DNA from: Acidobacteriota bacterium | GTDB lineage: Bacteria > Acidobacteriota > Terriglobia > UBA7540 | NCBI GenBank assembly: GCA_003225365.1 | Contig: QHZN01000074.1 | Location: 1-46,195 of the forward strand | Length of the DNA stretch: 46,195 bases | Direction: 5' to 3' | Shown here: positions 16,614 through 25,111 of the stretch, one piece after another | Numbering within the stretch: the first letter of the stretch is position 1 | Layout of the letters: each line of letters starts with the position of its first letter | Translations under genes and position numbers: made by a program | Notes under the pieces: model-generated | Told to the model about the DNA's origin: nothing | Seen by the model: the letters and a program-made list of their open reading frames with translations, nothing else | Databases searched by the model: none

Positions 16614-17456
16614 TCAGGGCTCCGGCAAAGTTCCCACCGGCATTTGCTCGTAGTCGAGCACCGCTCCGCTCACCAGTTCGTTCCTGGCAAAAAACAGCGC
16701 CGCACGCGCGATATCTTCCGGCGCGAGCATGCGGCCGAAAGGACGAGTCTTCAGGACTTCCTTGGCCCACCCTTTGCCCCGCCCTTCTTCCACCGATTCC
16801 ACGTAGTCCTCGCCTTCGGTAAACACCCAGCCGGGGTTGATCAAATTAACGCGAATCCGATAACGCGTCAGGCTGTTCGCCAGGTTTTTCGAAAACGTCA
16901 TCAGCCCGCCCTTCGACGCGGCATAAGCGACGAGCCGCCGCAGGCCGATGTAGGCGTTCACCGAGCCGATGTTGATGATGCAGCCGCTCCGCCGCCGTTT
17001 CATGGCCTTCACGGCTTCTTGGGCCAGGATGAACGGCGCGCGAAGGTTCACGGCAAAGATGCGGTCCCAGAGCCGGACGGTGGTGTTCTCGATGTCGCCC
17101 CGCGGGAAAATGCCGGCGTTGTTGACCAGGATGTCGAGCCGGCCAAAATGCTCGAGGGTTTGCGTCACCAGCCGACGGCATGCGGCCTCGCGGGCGAGGT
17201 CCCCCAAGACGAGCCGGGCTTCTCCGCCCTTCGACCGGATGCCGGCGACCATCCGCTTGCCTTCTCGGGAATGCTTCGGGAGGCCATGTACGACGACACA
17301 TACGCCGTGCTCGGCAAAGGCGCGGGCGATTCCGGCGCCGATGCCGCGCGTCGAGCCGGTAACCAGAGCCACGCGGCCGGCGAGGGAGCGATGCTTTGAA
17401 TCCCGGACGCTCGCGTGCTCTCCTTCTTTTGGTGCTGAAAAACGCCGCCCTGTCAT
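16614..17456 (-). CDS. short-chain dehydrogenase/reductase
   Basis: NAD(P)-dependent oxidoreductase of the classical SDR family, 280 aa. The cofactor motif TGSTRGIGAG lies near residue 35, NNAG near 119, the catalytic Ser in IINIGSVNAY, and the YAASKGG Tyr-Lys pair follows. After the active site, the NPGWVFTEGEDYV loop covers the substrate. No stronger start codon exists, but the ATG at 17456 falls inside a palindromic repeat (17451-17530) and has no ribosome site. The first ~25 residues may therefore be repeat-derived and the true N-terminus is uncertain. It lies in a sugar-oxidation neighbourhood with the zinc alcohol dehydrogenase encoded just upstream on the same strand. Confidence 0.9.
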   Translation of the reverse strand: MTGRRFSAPKEGEHASVRDSKHRSLAGRVALVTGSTRGIGAGIARAFAEHGVCVVVHGLPKHSREGKRMVAGIRSKGGEARLVLGDLAREAACRRLVTQTLEHFGRLDILVNNAGIFPRGDIENTTVRLWDRIFAVNLRAPFILAQEAVKAMKRRRSGCIINIGSVNAYIGLRRLVAYAASKGGLMTFSKNLANSLTRYRIRVNLINPGWVFTEGEDYVESVEEGRGKGWAKEVLKTRPFGRMLAPEDIARAALFFARNELVSGAVLDYEQMPVGTLPEP

Positions 17457-17530
17457 GCTGAGCGAAGCGAAGCATCCCTGTATTACTTTAAGGACAAATG
17501 CCGAGATCCTTCGCTTCGCTCAGGATGACA
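17451..17530. repeat. GAGCGAAGCGAAG palindromic repeat, copy 1
   Basis: Left arm TGTCATGCTGAGCGAAGCG at 17451 and the complementary right arm ending CTCAGGATGACA at 17530 form an imperfect inverted repeat of 26-bp arms around a 28-bp centre. Related copies lie at 29608-29694 and 34034-34162. It sits between the ADH and SDR genes and supplies the annotated SDR start codon. Confidence 0.8.
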
Positions 17531-17556
17531 GCCTTGCGCTGTTTCACCCCATCCCT

Positions 17557-18603
17557 TTACACGGTTCCAGGCTTCAAGACGCCCTTAACGATTTTCCCGC
17601 TCGCCATTTCGTCGAAACATACTTGCCAGTTCGAGAGCTCCTCCACGCGGCCGATGAGGGGCGTCGGATCGAGCCGCCCGGAAGCCACGAGCGCGATTAC
17701 CTTCTCCCAGATGGCGAAGTTGTGGCTGAAGCAGCCCTGAAGACACACGGCCTTGCGAACCAGCGGGTCGAGCGAGAAATTAAGCGGCGCCGCGCCCCAG
17801 CCGACTTTGGTGATTTGCCCGTTTGGGCGCACCGCGTCGAGCGCCGTCTGGAGCGCCGCGGAGACACCCGTCGCGTCAACGACCACGTCCACGCCGAGGC
17901 CGTCGCCGACGGAGCGGAGGAACTCGAGCGCGTTTTCGCGGCCCGCGTTGATCGCGCGGTCGGCCCCGAGATTTCGGGCGATGGCGAGCCGCGGCTCGTC
18001 GCGCTCGATCCCCAAGGCTCCGAGCCACCCAGCACCCGAAAGTCTTGCCAGCGCCAGGCAAAGCAGGCCGATAGGGCCGGGGCCAAGCACCAGCACCGAA
18101 TCCCCCGCGCGGATCCGGGTCTTCACGCAGGTGGCGTTATACGCCACCGAGCAGGGCTCGATGAGCGCAGCCTTCTCGAAGGAAATCGAATCAGGCAGGT
18201 GATGGAGGCAGCGCGCGGGAACCGCGACGAACTCCGCCATGCCGCCGTCGAGGTTGTATCCGAAGCCCAGGCGCTCCGGACAGAGGTTGTATTCGCCTAC
18301 GCGGCAGTAGGCGCAGCGGCTGCAGATGCGCGCCGCGGTTTCCGAAACCACGCGGTCCCCCTCGCGGAATCCGCCCGCCCGCGCGCCCACGCGGGAAACG
18401 ACGCCGGCAAATTCGTGACCCAGAATGACGGGCACGCGCACTGGCCAACTGTGCGTGTTGTGGTACTGGTGAACCTCGCTGCCACAGATTCCGACCGCGC
18501 GCGTCGCGAGGAGTACTTCGTCATCGGCGAGGGAGCCCGGCGCCTCGACCCGCCGAAGCTCCACCCCCATTGGCTTCAGAGCGTACTGGACGACGGCCTG
18601 CAT
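17557..18603 (-). CDS. zinc-dependent alcohol/polyol dehydrogenase (threonine/sorbitol dehydrogenase-like)
   Basis: Medium-chain dehydrogenase of 348 aa, cytoplasmic, with two zinc sites. Catalytic zinc ligands lie in VGICGSEVH and GHEFAGVV. The structural zinc site is the four-cysteine run CSRCAYCRVGEYNLC. The Rossmann motif is VLGPGPIGLLCLALA. The start chosen (MQAVVQYALK at 18603) matches the usual N-terminus of the family. The frame continues 24 nt to an ATG at 18627, but those codons belong to a short-word repeat. Transcribed towards the SDR gene, with which it may act in stepwise oxidation of a sugar alcohol. Substrate not resolved. Confidence 0.92.
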   Translation of the reverse strand: MQAVVQYALKPMGVELRRVEAPGSLADDEVLLATRAVGICGSEVHQYHNTHSWPVRVPVILGHEFAGVVSRVGARAGGFREGDRVVSETAARICSRCAYCRVGEYNLCPERLGFGYNLDGGMAEFVAVPARCLHHLPDSISFEKAALIEPCSVAYNATCVKTRIRAGDSVLVLGPGPIGLLCLALARLSGAGWLGALGIERDEPRLAIARNLGADRAINAGRENALEFLRSVGDGLGVDVVVDATGVSAALQTALDAVRPNGQITKVGWGAAPLNFSLDPLVRKAVCLQGCFSHNFAIWEKVIALVASGRLDPTPLIGRVEELSNWQVCFDEMASGKIVKGVLKPGTV

Positions 18604-18750
18604 CAGACGATTGAGCGATTGGCTCATTGATTCATTGACCCATTGAATCCATGCGGGGATGGGCTGCGGGGGAGTTTAAATGTAGTATGTTGCTCTTTTA
18701 CTGCACTGCCGCCCCGGCTCTTCAAATGGGTCAATGGCTAAATGATCCGA
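18604..18750. repeat. short-word inverted repeat (CATTGACCCATTGAA type)
   Basis: CATTGACCCATTGAA at 18633-18647 is mirrored by TTCAAATGGGTCAATG at 18721-18736, and both are surrounded by similar ATTGA/TCAAT words. The repeat fills the gap between the ADH gene and the gene at 18755 and extends the ADH frame by eight codons. Confidence 0.65.
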
Positions 18751-18754
18751 TGAT

Positions 18755-19483
18755 TTAATGCTCCTCCGGATTCTGGCAGCCCGGGAATTCCGGCTGCATC
18801 GGATTGGTCTGGTACTTCAGCTCCTGAAGGGCGCCGATTTCCGAGCTGTAGTAGGCCTCGACGATGGAGCCTTTGAGGATTCGAAATTGCTGAATCCCGT
18901 GCGCGAGTTCCGGGCTCGAAGGCCGGTCCGCCCCGATCTGATCGGAGCTCTGGGTCGCCGAAGCTCCAGAGCTCCGGCGACGGAGCGCCGCAGGGCGGTG
19001 TGTCAGCAGCGTCAGGACTTCATCCTGTTCGGAGCGGGTGAGCCCGGTGAAAGGCTTCGTGTATTTCGCGAGGCAGAAGCCGTCGAGTGAGGCCAGCGCC
19101 TGGAGATATTGCTTTTGCGTTTCGGCGCTCTCGGCCGCGAGATAAAGATCAATGAAGCGGTTGACCTGAGCCTCCCTTGCGCCGGGCGTATCGGTCGCCG
19201 GAATGATGAGGTCGGAGAGCACCACCACCGTCTCATTCTCATGCTCGTCAAAGAATTTGGGCTTCCAGTCCGGGGAAGCGAGCGAGGGGTCGGGAGGCTC
19301 GGCCGCTCCAAGAGCCTGTTCCTGAGGCATGCCTTCGGAAGCAGGCATCGGCATCCCTGGCATCACGGGTTTAGCTGCCTCGGCTCGCCCCAGCGCCGGT
19401 AAGGCCACGGTAGCGCCCCCTCCGGTCAAGAGCCGGCGTAACGCCTGCCTTCGTCCCATGCCCATAGACTTTTGATTGTTCAT
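18755..19483 (-). CDS. gluconate 2-dehydrogenase subunit 3-like protein, Tat-exported (second copy)
   Basis: 242-aa small-subunit-like protein. Its N-terminus is a twin-arginine-type signal (GRRQALRRLLTGGGATVALPAL). Unlike the copy at 12828 it then has a Met/Pro-rich linker (PVMPGMPMPASEGMP) that could bind metal. The family core is FFDEHENETVVVLSDLIIPATDTPGA. It ends in a YYSSEIGALQELKY motif near the C-terminus, followed by a short EFPGCQ tail, as in other members. No GMC large subunit is adjacent; the nearest is at 11073. It may therefore serve an enzyme encoded elsewhere. A GGGGGAG ribosome site precedes the ATG. Confidence 0.85.
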   Translation of the reverse strand: MNNQKSMGMGRRQALRRLLTGGGATVALPALGRAEAAKPVMPGMPMPASEGMPQEQALGAAEPPDPSLASPDWKPKFFDEHENETVVVLSDLIIPATDTPGAREAQVNRFIDLYLAAESAETQKQYLQALASLDGFCLAKYTKPFTGLTRSEQDEVLTLLTHRPAALRRRSSGASATQSSDQIGADRPSSPELAHGIQQFRILKGSIVEAYYSSEIGALQELKYQTNPMQPEFPGCQNPEEH

Positions 19484-19665
19484 GCTGTGTTTTTCTCCCC
19501 CATCAAGGGTGGTGGCGAGAATAGTCCACCGGTCTCAATGAAATCAAGCCCGACACGGATCATGAGCGACAAATGCTGGACACTGGTTCACCGGCGCACG
19601 ACTTTCAGAAATGAAAGCCAGACCACACATATGGTTCGCGGACCCTACTGACAAGTGAGCCTCCG

Positions 19666-20637
19666 TTACTTCGTCGGCGAGGGGCTGGGCTTTCCATAGT
19701 CTACGATCCACCTTGGCGGGTCCGACTCTAATCTACCGTTTACTTTGACATTCCGCTCTTTTGCCCAGCGGTATCCCCACATAGGCCCGTACTTTGTGAT
19801 GTAGGTGTCAGGAGTCTGATACGCACTATCCGACTGCGCAGCGTCTAGGGGCACGAACTTATATTGCTTCTGCTCGAAGAGTTTGAGCACTTGCTCGATA
19901 ACATCGGCATTCAGCCGATTGGCGTGCAAAAGCATGACCTGCGGAGGCTCGTAGCCGAAAACCTGTCCATTTAGAGCGGCGTAGTAATTAATTTCGACGC
20001 TCGTGTAAGCGAGATAGTCGATACGCAGTCTTTGAGCGGCCACGTCATCATTCTTCGCGAGCATCCGGACGTATGCATCGTTGAAGGTGTAATCGGAGCT
20101 ATCGATTGTGCAGGTCGCCAGCCGATATCCGCGCTGTGAAAGAAAGGATGCGATCGCGTCATGCTTCGCTTTCGTGTCGCCCGTGTGGTTCATAGGAAAA
20201 CGGAAAAACTCCGGCTTCTTCCCCACCTGTCTCATCAGGGGACCGATTCCGGACTCACCACGCACAATCTCTTCCTCGATCTGCTCGAGTGAGAGATCGT
20301 TGATATCAGGATGGGAGTAAGTATGATTCCCGAGATCGAGTCCTTCACTGACCCACTCCTTCAATATCAGTGTTCCGGCCGGGCCAAGAGACTCAACCCG
20401 CTTCTCGATCACAAAACCTGTCACTGGGACGTGGTGGCGCCTAAACGCAGTTAAAAGCTTGCCGTTGACCATCTGGGCCGAAGACGTTTCTGCCGAAATA
20501 TCATGGGAAGCTCGAGTTCCGCTGACATAAGGAAGATCGTCAACCGTGATTGCTACCATCCGGCCCTGAGCGAATACACCCGAAGACGAGAACAACGCGA
20601 GCGTGACGGAAGCACACAGGAACCGAAGACCGCACAT
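19666..20637 (-). CDS. polysaccharide deacetylase family protein, secreted
   Basis: Exported metal-dependent deacetylase (NodB-like fold) acting on N-acetylated glycans or peptidoglycan, 323 aa. The ATG at 20637 begins a signal peptide (MCGLRFLCASVTLALFSSSG, cleavage near FAQ). The frame is open 126 nt further upstream without signal-like sequence. The catalytic TVDDLP pair is at residues 33-34. The zinc-binding His motif is GNHTYSHPDIND, and the arginine/proline motif is FFRFPMN. C-terminal LLHANRLNADV gives the last conserved His. An unusual C-terminal extension rich in Tyr/Trp (MWGYRWAKE) follows. It is a lone gene, convergent with nothing; substrate not determined. Confidence 0.88.
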   Translation of the reverse strand: MCGLRFLCASVTLALFSSSGVFAQGRMVAITVDDLPYVSGTRASHDISAETSSAQMVNGKLLTAFRRHHVPVTGFVIEKRVESLGPAGTLILKEWVSEGLDLGNHTYSHPDINDLSLEQIEEEIVRGESGIGPLMRQVGKKPEFFRFPMNHTGDTKAKHDAIASFLSQRGYRLATCTIDSSDYTFNDAYVRMLAKNDDVAAQRLRIDYLAYTSVEINYYAALNGQVFGYEPPQVMLLHANRLNADVIEQVLKLFEQKQYKFVPLDAAQSDSAYQTPDTYITKYGPMWGYRWAKERNVKVNGRLESDPPRWIVDYGKPSPSPTK

Positions 20638-20920
20638 TTTCGAACTGTACCTACGAGCGGGCGTTAAGTCAATTTGCCAGCATGCCCTTCCAACTGCAAA
20701 TACATTCATCTGCGACGGGAGCATGGTCGCTTTTCCGAGGGGAGAATCCCGCGGGCCAGGCACACAGAGACGCCCATCAGGCCAGGTTGTAATGCACTTC
20801 CGCTTCCTATAAGATCCTCGCCATTTTGGTTCTGTTCAGGAAAGCCTTCGGGGCTCAGGGGTTGAGTCAGCGTGCGCCCATTTCTTCCTGAACCCTGCCA
20901 TAGCGCGGAGGAATCTCGCC

Positions 20921-21877
20921 ATGAAGAACTTTTGGAAGCTCGGCCTCGCCCTCGCGCTTTTCGTTTCTTCCGCCAGCGATGCCGCGGCGCCGGCAAGTCC
21001 TCCGAATGGCGCACGTGACCACATGCAGGCCGGGACGGGCAGTTATGGATGTACGGCCGGAGACATCGCGCACTACGTCGCCCGCCGCGCGGCGGGGCTC
21101 ATCAGCGTTGATGGGCGGCTGGAAGAGCCTTCCTGGCAATTGGCCGAGAAGTCTCCTCGCTTCGTGGACATGGTTTCGGGCGAGCCCGGTTTCTATGACA
21201 CCCGCGCCGCCGTGCTCTGGGACGACGAATACCTCTACGTGGGGATTTGGCTCGAAGAGCCTTACGTGGAAGCGCGTCTCACTCGAAACGGCTCATTGAT
21301 TTTCCAGGAGAGCGACGCCGAGGTTTTCATTGACGGCGGCGACGCCTATTCGGAGTTCGAAACCAACGCCCTCGGCACAACCTATCAGGATTTCTTCATT
21401 TGGCAAGACGCCACCAAAAAGGGCGGCGCGTTCGACGTCCCGGAATTCGACGTCCTCAAGCACCACGCGCTGACGTTCGCCGGGGACTACGACCGCGAAG
21501 TTGCGTCGTTCTGGAAGGGGACACATCCTCGCGGCCTGCGTTGGGCATTCCTCGACTGGGAATTTCCCGGCCTGCTCAAAGCCGTCCGCGTGGACGGGAA
21601 AATCAACGACAGCGCCGAAGCCGACAAGGGCTGGACTGTCGAGCTGGCTTTCCCCTGGAAGGGCATGAAGTGGCTGGCCGCGGGACGGTCGCTGCCACCG
21701 CGAGACGGCGACACCTGGAGGATTTTCTTTGGACGCTTCGAGCTCCTGAAACTGGCTGGCCATGAATTGAACCCACACCCCGCCTGGGTCTGGAGCCGCC
21801 ACGCCGTCTATGACACCCACATCCCCGAGTGCTTCCCCTATATCCAGATGTCAAATAAGACTGTCGGCCAACCATAA
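20921..21877 (+). CDS. secreted CBM9-like (DOMON-type) carbohydrate-binding protein
   Basis: 318-aa exported protein. The ATG follows GGAGG; the signal peptide is MKNFWKLGLALALFVSSASDA. The family core begins with SVDGRLEEPSWQLAEKS and RAAVLWDDEYLYVGIWL, the signature of family-9-like carbohydrate-binding domains. It continues with DAEVFIDGGDAYSEFETNALG and the final WTVELAFPWKGM strand. The whole protein appears to be one such domain without a catalytic module, which is common in acidobacteria and Bacteroidetes. It probably binds a polysaccharide or haem-like ligand at the cell surface. It is divergently arranged with the deacetylase gene, so both could serve glycan use. Confidence 0.87.
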   Translation: MKNFWKLGLALALFVSSASDAAAPASPPNGARDHMQAGTGSYGCTAGDIAHYVARRAAGLISVDGRLEEPSWQLAEKSPRFVDMVSGEPGFYDTRAAVLWDDEYLYVGIWLEEPYVEARLTRNGSLIFQESDAEVFIDGGDAYSEFETNALGTTYQDFFIWQDATKKGGAFDVPEFDVLKHHALTFAGDYDREVASFWKGTHPRGLRWAFLDWEFPGLLKAVRVDGKINDSAEADKGWTVELAFPWKGMKWLAAGRSLPPRDGDTWRIFFGRFELLKLAGHELNPHPAWVWSRHAVYDTHIPECFPYIQMSNKTVGQP

Positions 21878-22079
21878 GTTGTAAACAGGCCGCGCCTTGG
21901 CTGGCCTTACGGCTCCGAGCGCCGAGAGGCGAAGAATCTCCGCTTGTCTCTGGCCCGGCTAATAATGGAGAATGCCGGCTTCGACGGCATGAACCAGCGG
22001 GGAGCTTAACACTGCTCATGTACCTTGGCCAGCGAGGTGAGAGAATTCTACCTGCTTGACGAATTGCCGAGGGGGGCCG

Positions 22080-22616
22080 ATGCCTTACAACCCGCTCGTT
22101 CCTGTCGAACTGATTGAGCGCCGTATTTACTTGATCCGCGGACAAAAGGTGATGCTGGACACTCATCTGGCCGAGCTTTATCAGGTGCAAACATACCGGC
22201 TCAACGAGCAGGTGAAAAGGAATCGAGCTCGCTTTCCTCTCGACTTTATGTTCCAACTCACCCAAGAAGAAGCCAAATCTTTGACATCGCAATTTGCGAT
22301 GTCAAAACCAGGTAGGGGAGGAAGGCGTACGCCACCTTATGCCTTTACGGAGCAGGGAGTGGCAATGCTTTCCACAGTGCTGAACAGCGACCGCGCCATC
22401 CAGGTCAATATAGTGATTATGCGAGCCTTTGTTAAGCTCCGCGAGCTTCTCTCCACTCACAAGGCAATCCTCCAGAAGCTCGACGAGATGGAACGCAGGT
22501 GCCAACGCCACGACTCCCAAATTAAACTGATCTTCGACGCCATTCGCAAGCTGATCGAGGCTCCCGCACGGCCAAAACGCCGAATCGGATTTAGAGCTGC
22601 TGAGCTCAGCAAGTGA
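22080..22616 (+). CDS. ORF6N-domain DNA-binding protein (phage antirepressor-like)
   Basis: 178-aa protein with an N-terminal ORF6N domain. The core is IERRIYLIRGQKVMLDTHLAELYQV, followed by LNEQVKRNRARFPLDFMFQLT and the AFTEQGVAMLSTVLNS motif. The C-terminal third is a coiled coil (LRELLSTHKAILQKLDEMERR). ORF6N proteins descend from phage and plasmid regulators and are often found in defence or mobile islands; the DNA target is unknown. The ATG at 22080 follows GAGGGGGG and is preferred over an upstream TTG at 22056. It is convergent with the XRE/GIY-YIG gene, 112 bp away. Confidence 0.9.
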   Translation: MPYNPLVPVELIERRIYLIRGQKVMLDTHLAELYQVQTYRLNEQVKRNRARFPLDFMFQLTQEEAKSLTSQFAMSKPGRGGRRTPPYAFTEQGVAMLSTVLNSDRAIQVNIVIMRAFVKLRELLSTHKAILQKLDEMERRCQRHDSQIKLIFDAIRKLIEAPARPKRRIGFRAAELSK

Positions 22617-22728
22617 TTAGTGCAAAGACACGAGCAAGTACTGACCGACGATAATTGGGCATAGCGTGCGCCCCACGCGACATGGCGTGCGCTCACCAAG
22701 TGCGCCGTTGGAATGCGCCGTACGATAC

Positions 22729-23469
22729 CTAATCGCGCTGCACTTGTTGCTTATTGAAGACCGCATTGGATTTCAGGAATCCGATGAGGATGGCTTCGAT
22801 CTGCGCGCGCTGCCTGTCGTCTTTAACTTGAACATAAGATGCTTTTTGAACGATAGGGTCCCTGAACCACCACTTGTCATGGTGCTGTTTGATCCTTTCG
22901 CCCACGTTTTTTGCCATTCCCACATATATGGGGCGGTCGGTGTTGTCGAAAAACACGTACACGCCGGGCTCATTCGGATAGTCCGCCGGGTCGTGTGGAT
23001 TGAAGTCCGTGAAACGCCCTATTCCCTCGACTTGGCTTGCTTGTTCTAGCTCCAGCCTCGCTTCTTTGTCGAAGGGCTCACCCAGTGCATCGGCTAGAAG
23101 TTTTATAGTCTTTTGTTGGGGATTCAGTGCTCTACCAGTCTCAATGTGGGAGATTGTGACTTGGGTTACACCCGCTTTCTCGGCCAGCTCCTGCTGCGTC
23201 AGACCGCTCTTTTGCCGCGCCTTAGAAAGCCAGGCACCGACAATTGACGGGCCCTCGAGGACGCCCGGCGTCCATTGTTCGGAGAAGATCTGAGGTCCAA
23301 GAATGGACTTGAGTCTTTTCAGTTGCCCCGCGTCAGGTTGTGCCTTGCCGGTCTCCCAATTGCTGACCGTCCCCTGAGAAATCGTCAACTTGCTGGCGAG
23401 CTCGCTCTGGCTGAGGCCGCTCTGTTCGCGACCCAGCTTTATTTTCGTTGCCAACCCTTCTCTCGTCAC
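22729..23469 (-). CDS. double XRE helix-turn-helix fused to GIY-YIG nuclease
   Basis: 246-aa cytoplasmic protein with three domains. Residues 8-58 are an XRE-type helix-turn-helix (SQSELASKLTISQGTVSNWE). Residues 79-131 are a second one (TQQELAEKAGVTQVTISHIE). Residues 167-246 are a GIY-YIG nuclease domain with the expected residues: GVYVFF (Y171), IYVG (Y182), R192, E225 and N239. The nuclease therefore looks intact. A plausible reading is a sequence-specific nuclease whose own DNA-binding domains aim it. Alternatives are an autoregulated toxin or a stalled-DNA processing factor. It is encoded next to an ORF6N gene and a broken nucleotidyltransferase gene. I know GIY-YIG proteins with one HTH but not this tandem arrangement as a characterised family. 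Confidence 0.88.
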   Translation of the reverse strand: MTREGLATKIKLGREQSGLSQSELASKLTISQGTVSNWETGKAQPDAGQLKRLKSILGPQIFSEQWTPGVLEGPSIVGAWLSKARQKSGLTQQELAEKAGVTQVTISHIETGRALNPQQKTIKLLADALGEPFDKEARLELEQASQVEGIGRFTDFNPHDPADYPNEPGVYVFFDNTDRPIYVGMAKNVGERIKQHHDKWWFRDPIVQKASYVQVKDDRQRAQIEAILIGFLKSNAVFNKQQVQRD

Positions 23470-23489
23470 GATCTACCTCACAATTTTAC

Positions 23490-23624
23490 TTATGCGCAGA
23501 ACATCCCGCCGCGTGTGGTCCTGTGGAGACCTTGTCCATATTCGGCGTCGCCGCCAATGAACATGTACGGGATGCGGCGTTCATCGAGACCCAGGCCGAT
23601 GGCTTCCAGAAGCCGTGTGAACAT
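23490..23624 (-). pseudogene. nucleotidyltransferase N-terminal fragment
   Basis: The ATG at 23624 lies inside the 3' end of the upstream small gene (overlap of 44 nt). It reads MFTRLLEAIGLGLDERRIPY then MFIGGDAEYG, the start of a MNT/AbiEii-like nucleotidyltransferase whose GG motif precedes the catalytic aspartates. After LHRTTRGG the frame loses the expected DxD and stops at 23490, after 44 codons. The next sequence is the promoter region of the XRE/GIY-YIG gene. So only a relic remains, probably cut off by the neighbouring insertion. Confidence 0.55.
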
Positions 23625-23811
23625 TCACAGTTCTCGCCAGGGAGATTTTGGTCTCGAGTCCCGCCAGCGGATCGGGCGGAGGGAATACGCCCAAGGACCG
23701 GGCATATTCGTACATTGCGTCGCAAAGCTTGAGCGCGCGGCTCGGGCTGAGAGATTCTCGTAGAGATCCCTCGGATTCCCAGGCAGTCCAGAACGCCCTG
23801 TCTTTGATCAT
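23581..23811 (-). CDS. small protein paired with a nucleotidyltransferase (TA-like partner)
   Basis: 76-aa protein starting at ATG 23811 just after GAAGGA. The sequence MIKDRAFWTAWESEG, YEYARSLGVFPPPDPLAGLE and ISLARTVNV matches a small family I recognise from genes placed directly before nucleotidyltransferase genes in many bacteria. Its stop codon overlaps the start of the truncated nucleotidyltransferase, as in those pairs. No ligand-binding or catalytic motif is visible, and no signal peptide. Its partner is broken, so it may be an orphan antitoxin-like or accessory protein. Function otherwise unknown. Confidence 0.62.
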   Translation of the reverse strand: MIKDRAFWTAWESEGSLRESLSPSRALKLCDAMYEYARSLGVFPPPDPLAGLETKISLARTVNVHTASGSHRPGSR

Positions 23812-23941
23812 AATCCTTCTTAACTCTCGAAGGTTGGACGACGGCCCGCGTTCCCCGGACGCCTTGCCCACGCCAAGTCACCCCGCCCTCCCGTTTAATT
23901 TTACACCGGCCAGCAAGCTTCTGGGCGGACGCCCTCCGCCC

Positions 23942-25111
23942 CTACTTATACGCCGGGATGCCGGTCACTCGCTCGCCGATGATGAGCGTGTGGATATTGT
24001 GTGTGCCTTCGTAAGTGAAGACGGACTCCAGGTTCGCCATGTGGCGGAAGATGGGGTACTCGTCGGCAACGCCGTTCGCGCCCAGGATATCGCGCGCCGC
24101 GCGGGCGACTTCGAGCGCGATTTGGACGTTATTGCGCTTGAGCATTGAAATGTGGGCGAAGTCGGCGCGGCCGCGGTCCTTAAGCCGGCCCACGTGCAGC
24201 GCCAGCAACTGAGCCTTGGTGATTTCCGTAATCATGTCGGCGAATTTTTCCTGGACCAATTGGTGGGAAGCGATGGGCCGATCGTCGAATTGGATGCGGG
24301 TCTTGGCATATTCGAGCGCCTCGACGTAGCACGCCATCGCGGCGCCCACCGCGCCCCAGCCGATGCCGTAGCGCGCTTGCGTCAGGCAGGAAAGAGGCCC
24401 TTTGAGCCCAACGACACCGGGTAGCACATGGCGCGTCGGAACGCGCACGTCCTGGAGCGAGAGGCTTGAAGTCACCGAAGCCCGCAGCGACATCTTGCCC
24501 TTGATGTCTTTGGCGGAGAAGCCCGCCGTCCCGCGCTCGACCAAGAAGCCTCGAATGCCGTCTTCGGCGCGCGCCCAGACCAGCGACACGTCGGCAATCG
24601 AGCCACTGGTGATCCAGGCCTTCTCTCCGTTCAGGATGTAGTCGCCGCCGTCGCGGACGGCGCGGGCGCGCATGCCGCCCGGGTTCGAGCCGAAGTCAGG
24701 CTCGGTCAGGCCGAAGCAGCCGATGGCCTTGCCTTGCTGGAGAGCCGGAAGCCAGTTTAGTTTTTGTTCCTCGGAGCCAAATGCGTGGATGGGGTACATC
24801 ACCAGCGCCCCTTGTACTGAAACGAAACTCCGCAGGCCGCTATCGCCACGCTCGAGCTCCTGCATGATGAGCCCGTAGGCGACGTTTGACATCCCCGCGC
24901 AGCCGTAGCCGGTGAGGTTCGCTCCGTAAAAACCAAGTTCCGCCATCTGGGGGACCAAGTGCCGGGGGAACTTCCCATCTCGGCTCCATTCTTCGATGTG
25001 CGGGACGACTTCCTTCTCGACAAACTCGCGCACGGTCTGCCGCACCAGTTTTTCTTCGTCGTTCAGAAGCGAATCGAATTCCACAAAGTCCACGCCGCGA
25101 AATGGGAACAT
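23942..25111 (-). CDS. gcdH: acyl-CoA dehydrogenase, glutaryl-CoA dehydrogenase type
   Basis: FAD enzyme converting glutaryl-CoA to crotonyl-CoA and CO2 in lysine/tryptophan/aromatic breakdown, 389 aa. It matches glutaryl-CoA dehydrogenases along its length: GYGCAGMSNVAYGLIMQELERGDSG, LRSFVSVQGALVMYPI with the substrate Arg, CFGLTEPDFGSNPGG, and the catalytic Glu368 in FTYEGTHNIHTLIIG. The usual GSDP becomes GSNP, a mild change. Start ATG 25111 gives the usual N-terminal length. It stands alone; electrons would go to an electron-transferring flavoprotein encoded elsewhere. A general acyl-CoA dehydrogenase is the alternative, though less likely. Confidence 0.9.
   Translation of the reverse strand: MFPFRGVDFVEFDSLLNDEEKLVRQTVREFVEKEVVPHIEEWSRDGKFPRHLVPQMAELGFYGANLTGYGCAGMSNVAYGLIMQELERGDSGLRSFVSVQGALVMYPIHAFGSEEQKLNWLPALQQGKAIGCFGLTEPDFGSNPGGMRARAVRDGGDYILNGEKAWITSGSIADVSLVWARAEDGIRGFLVERGTAGFSAKDIKGKMSLRASVTSSLSLQDVRVPTRHVLPGVVGLKGPLSCLTQARYGIGWGAVGAAMACYVEALEYAKTRIQFDDRPIASHQLVQEKFADMITEITKAQLLALHVGRLKDRGRADFAHISMLKRNNVQIALEVARAARDILGANGVADEYPIFRHMANLESVFTYEGTHNIHTLIIGERVTGIPAYK

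Noticed and set aside
16969..18630. Plus-strand open frame of 553 codons
   Set aside because: Shadow of the SDR and zinc alcohol dehydrogenase genes, both with clear active-site motifs on the other strand.
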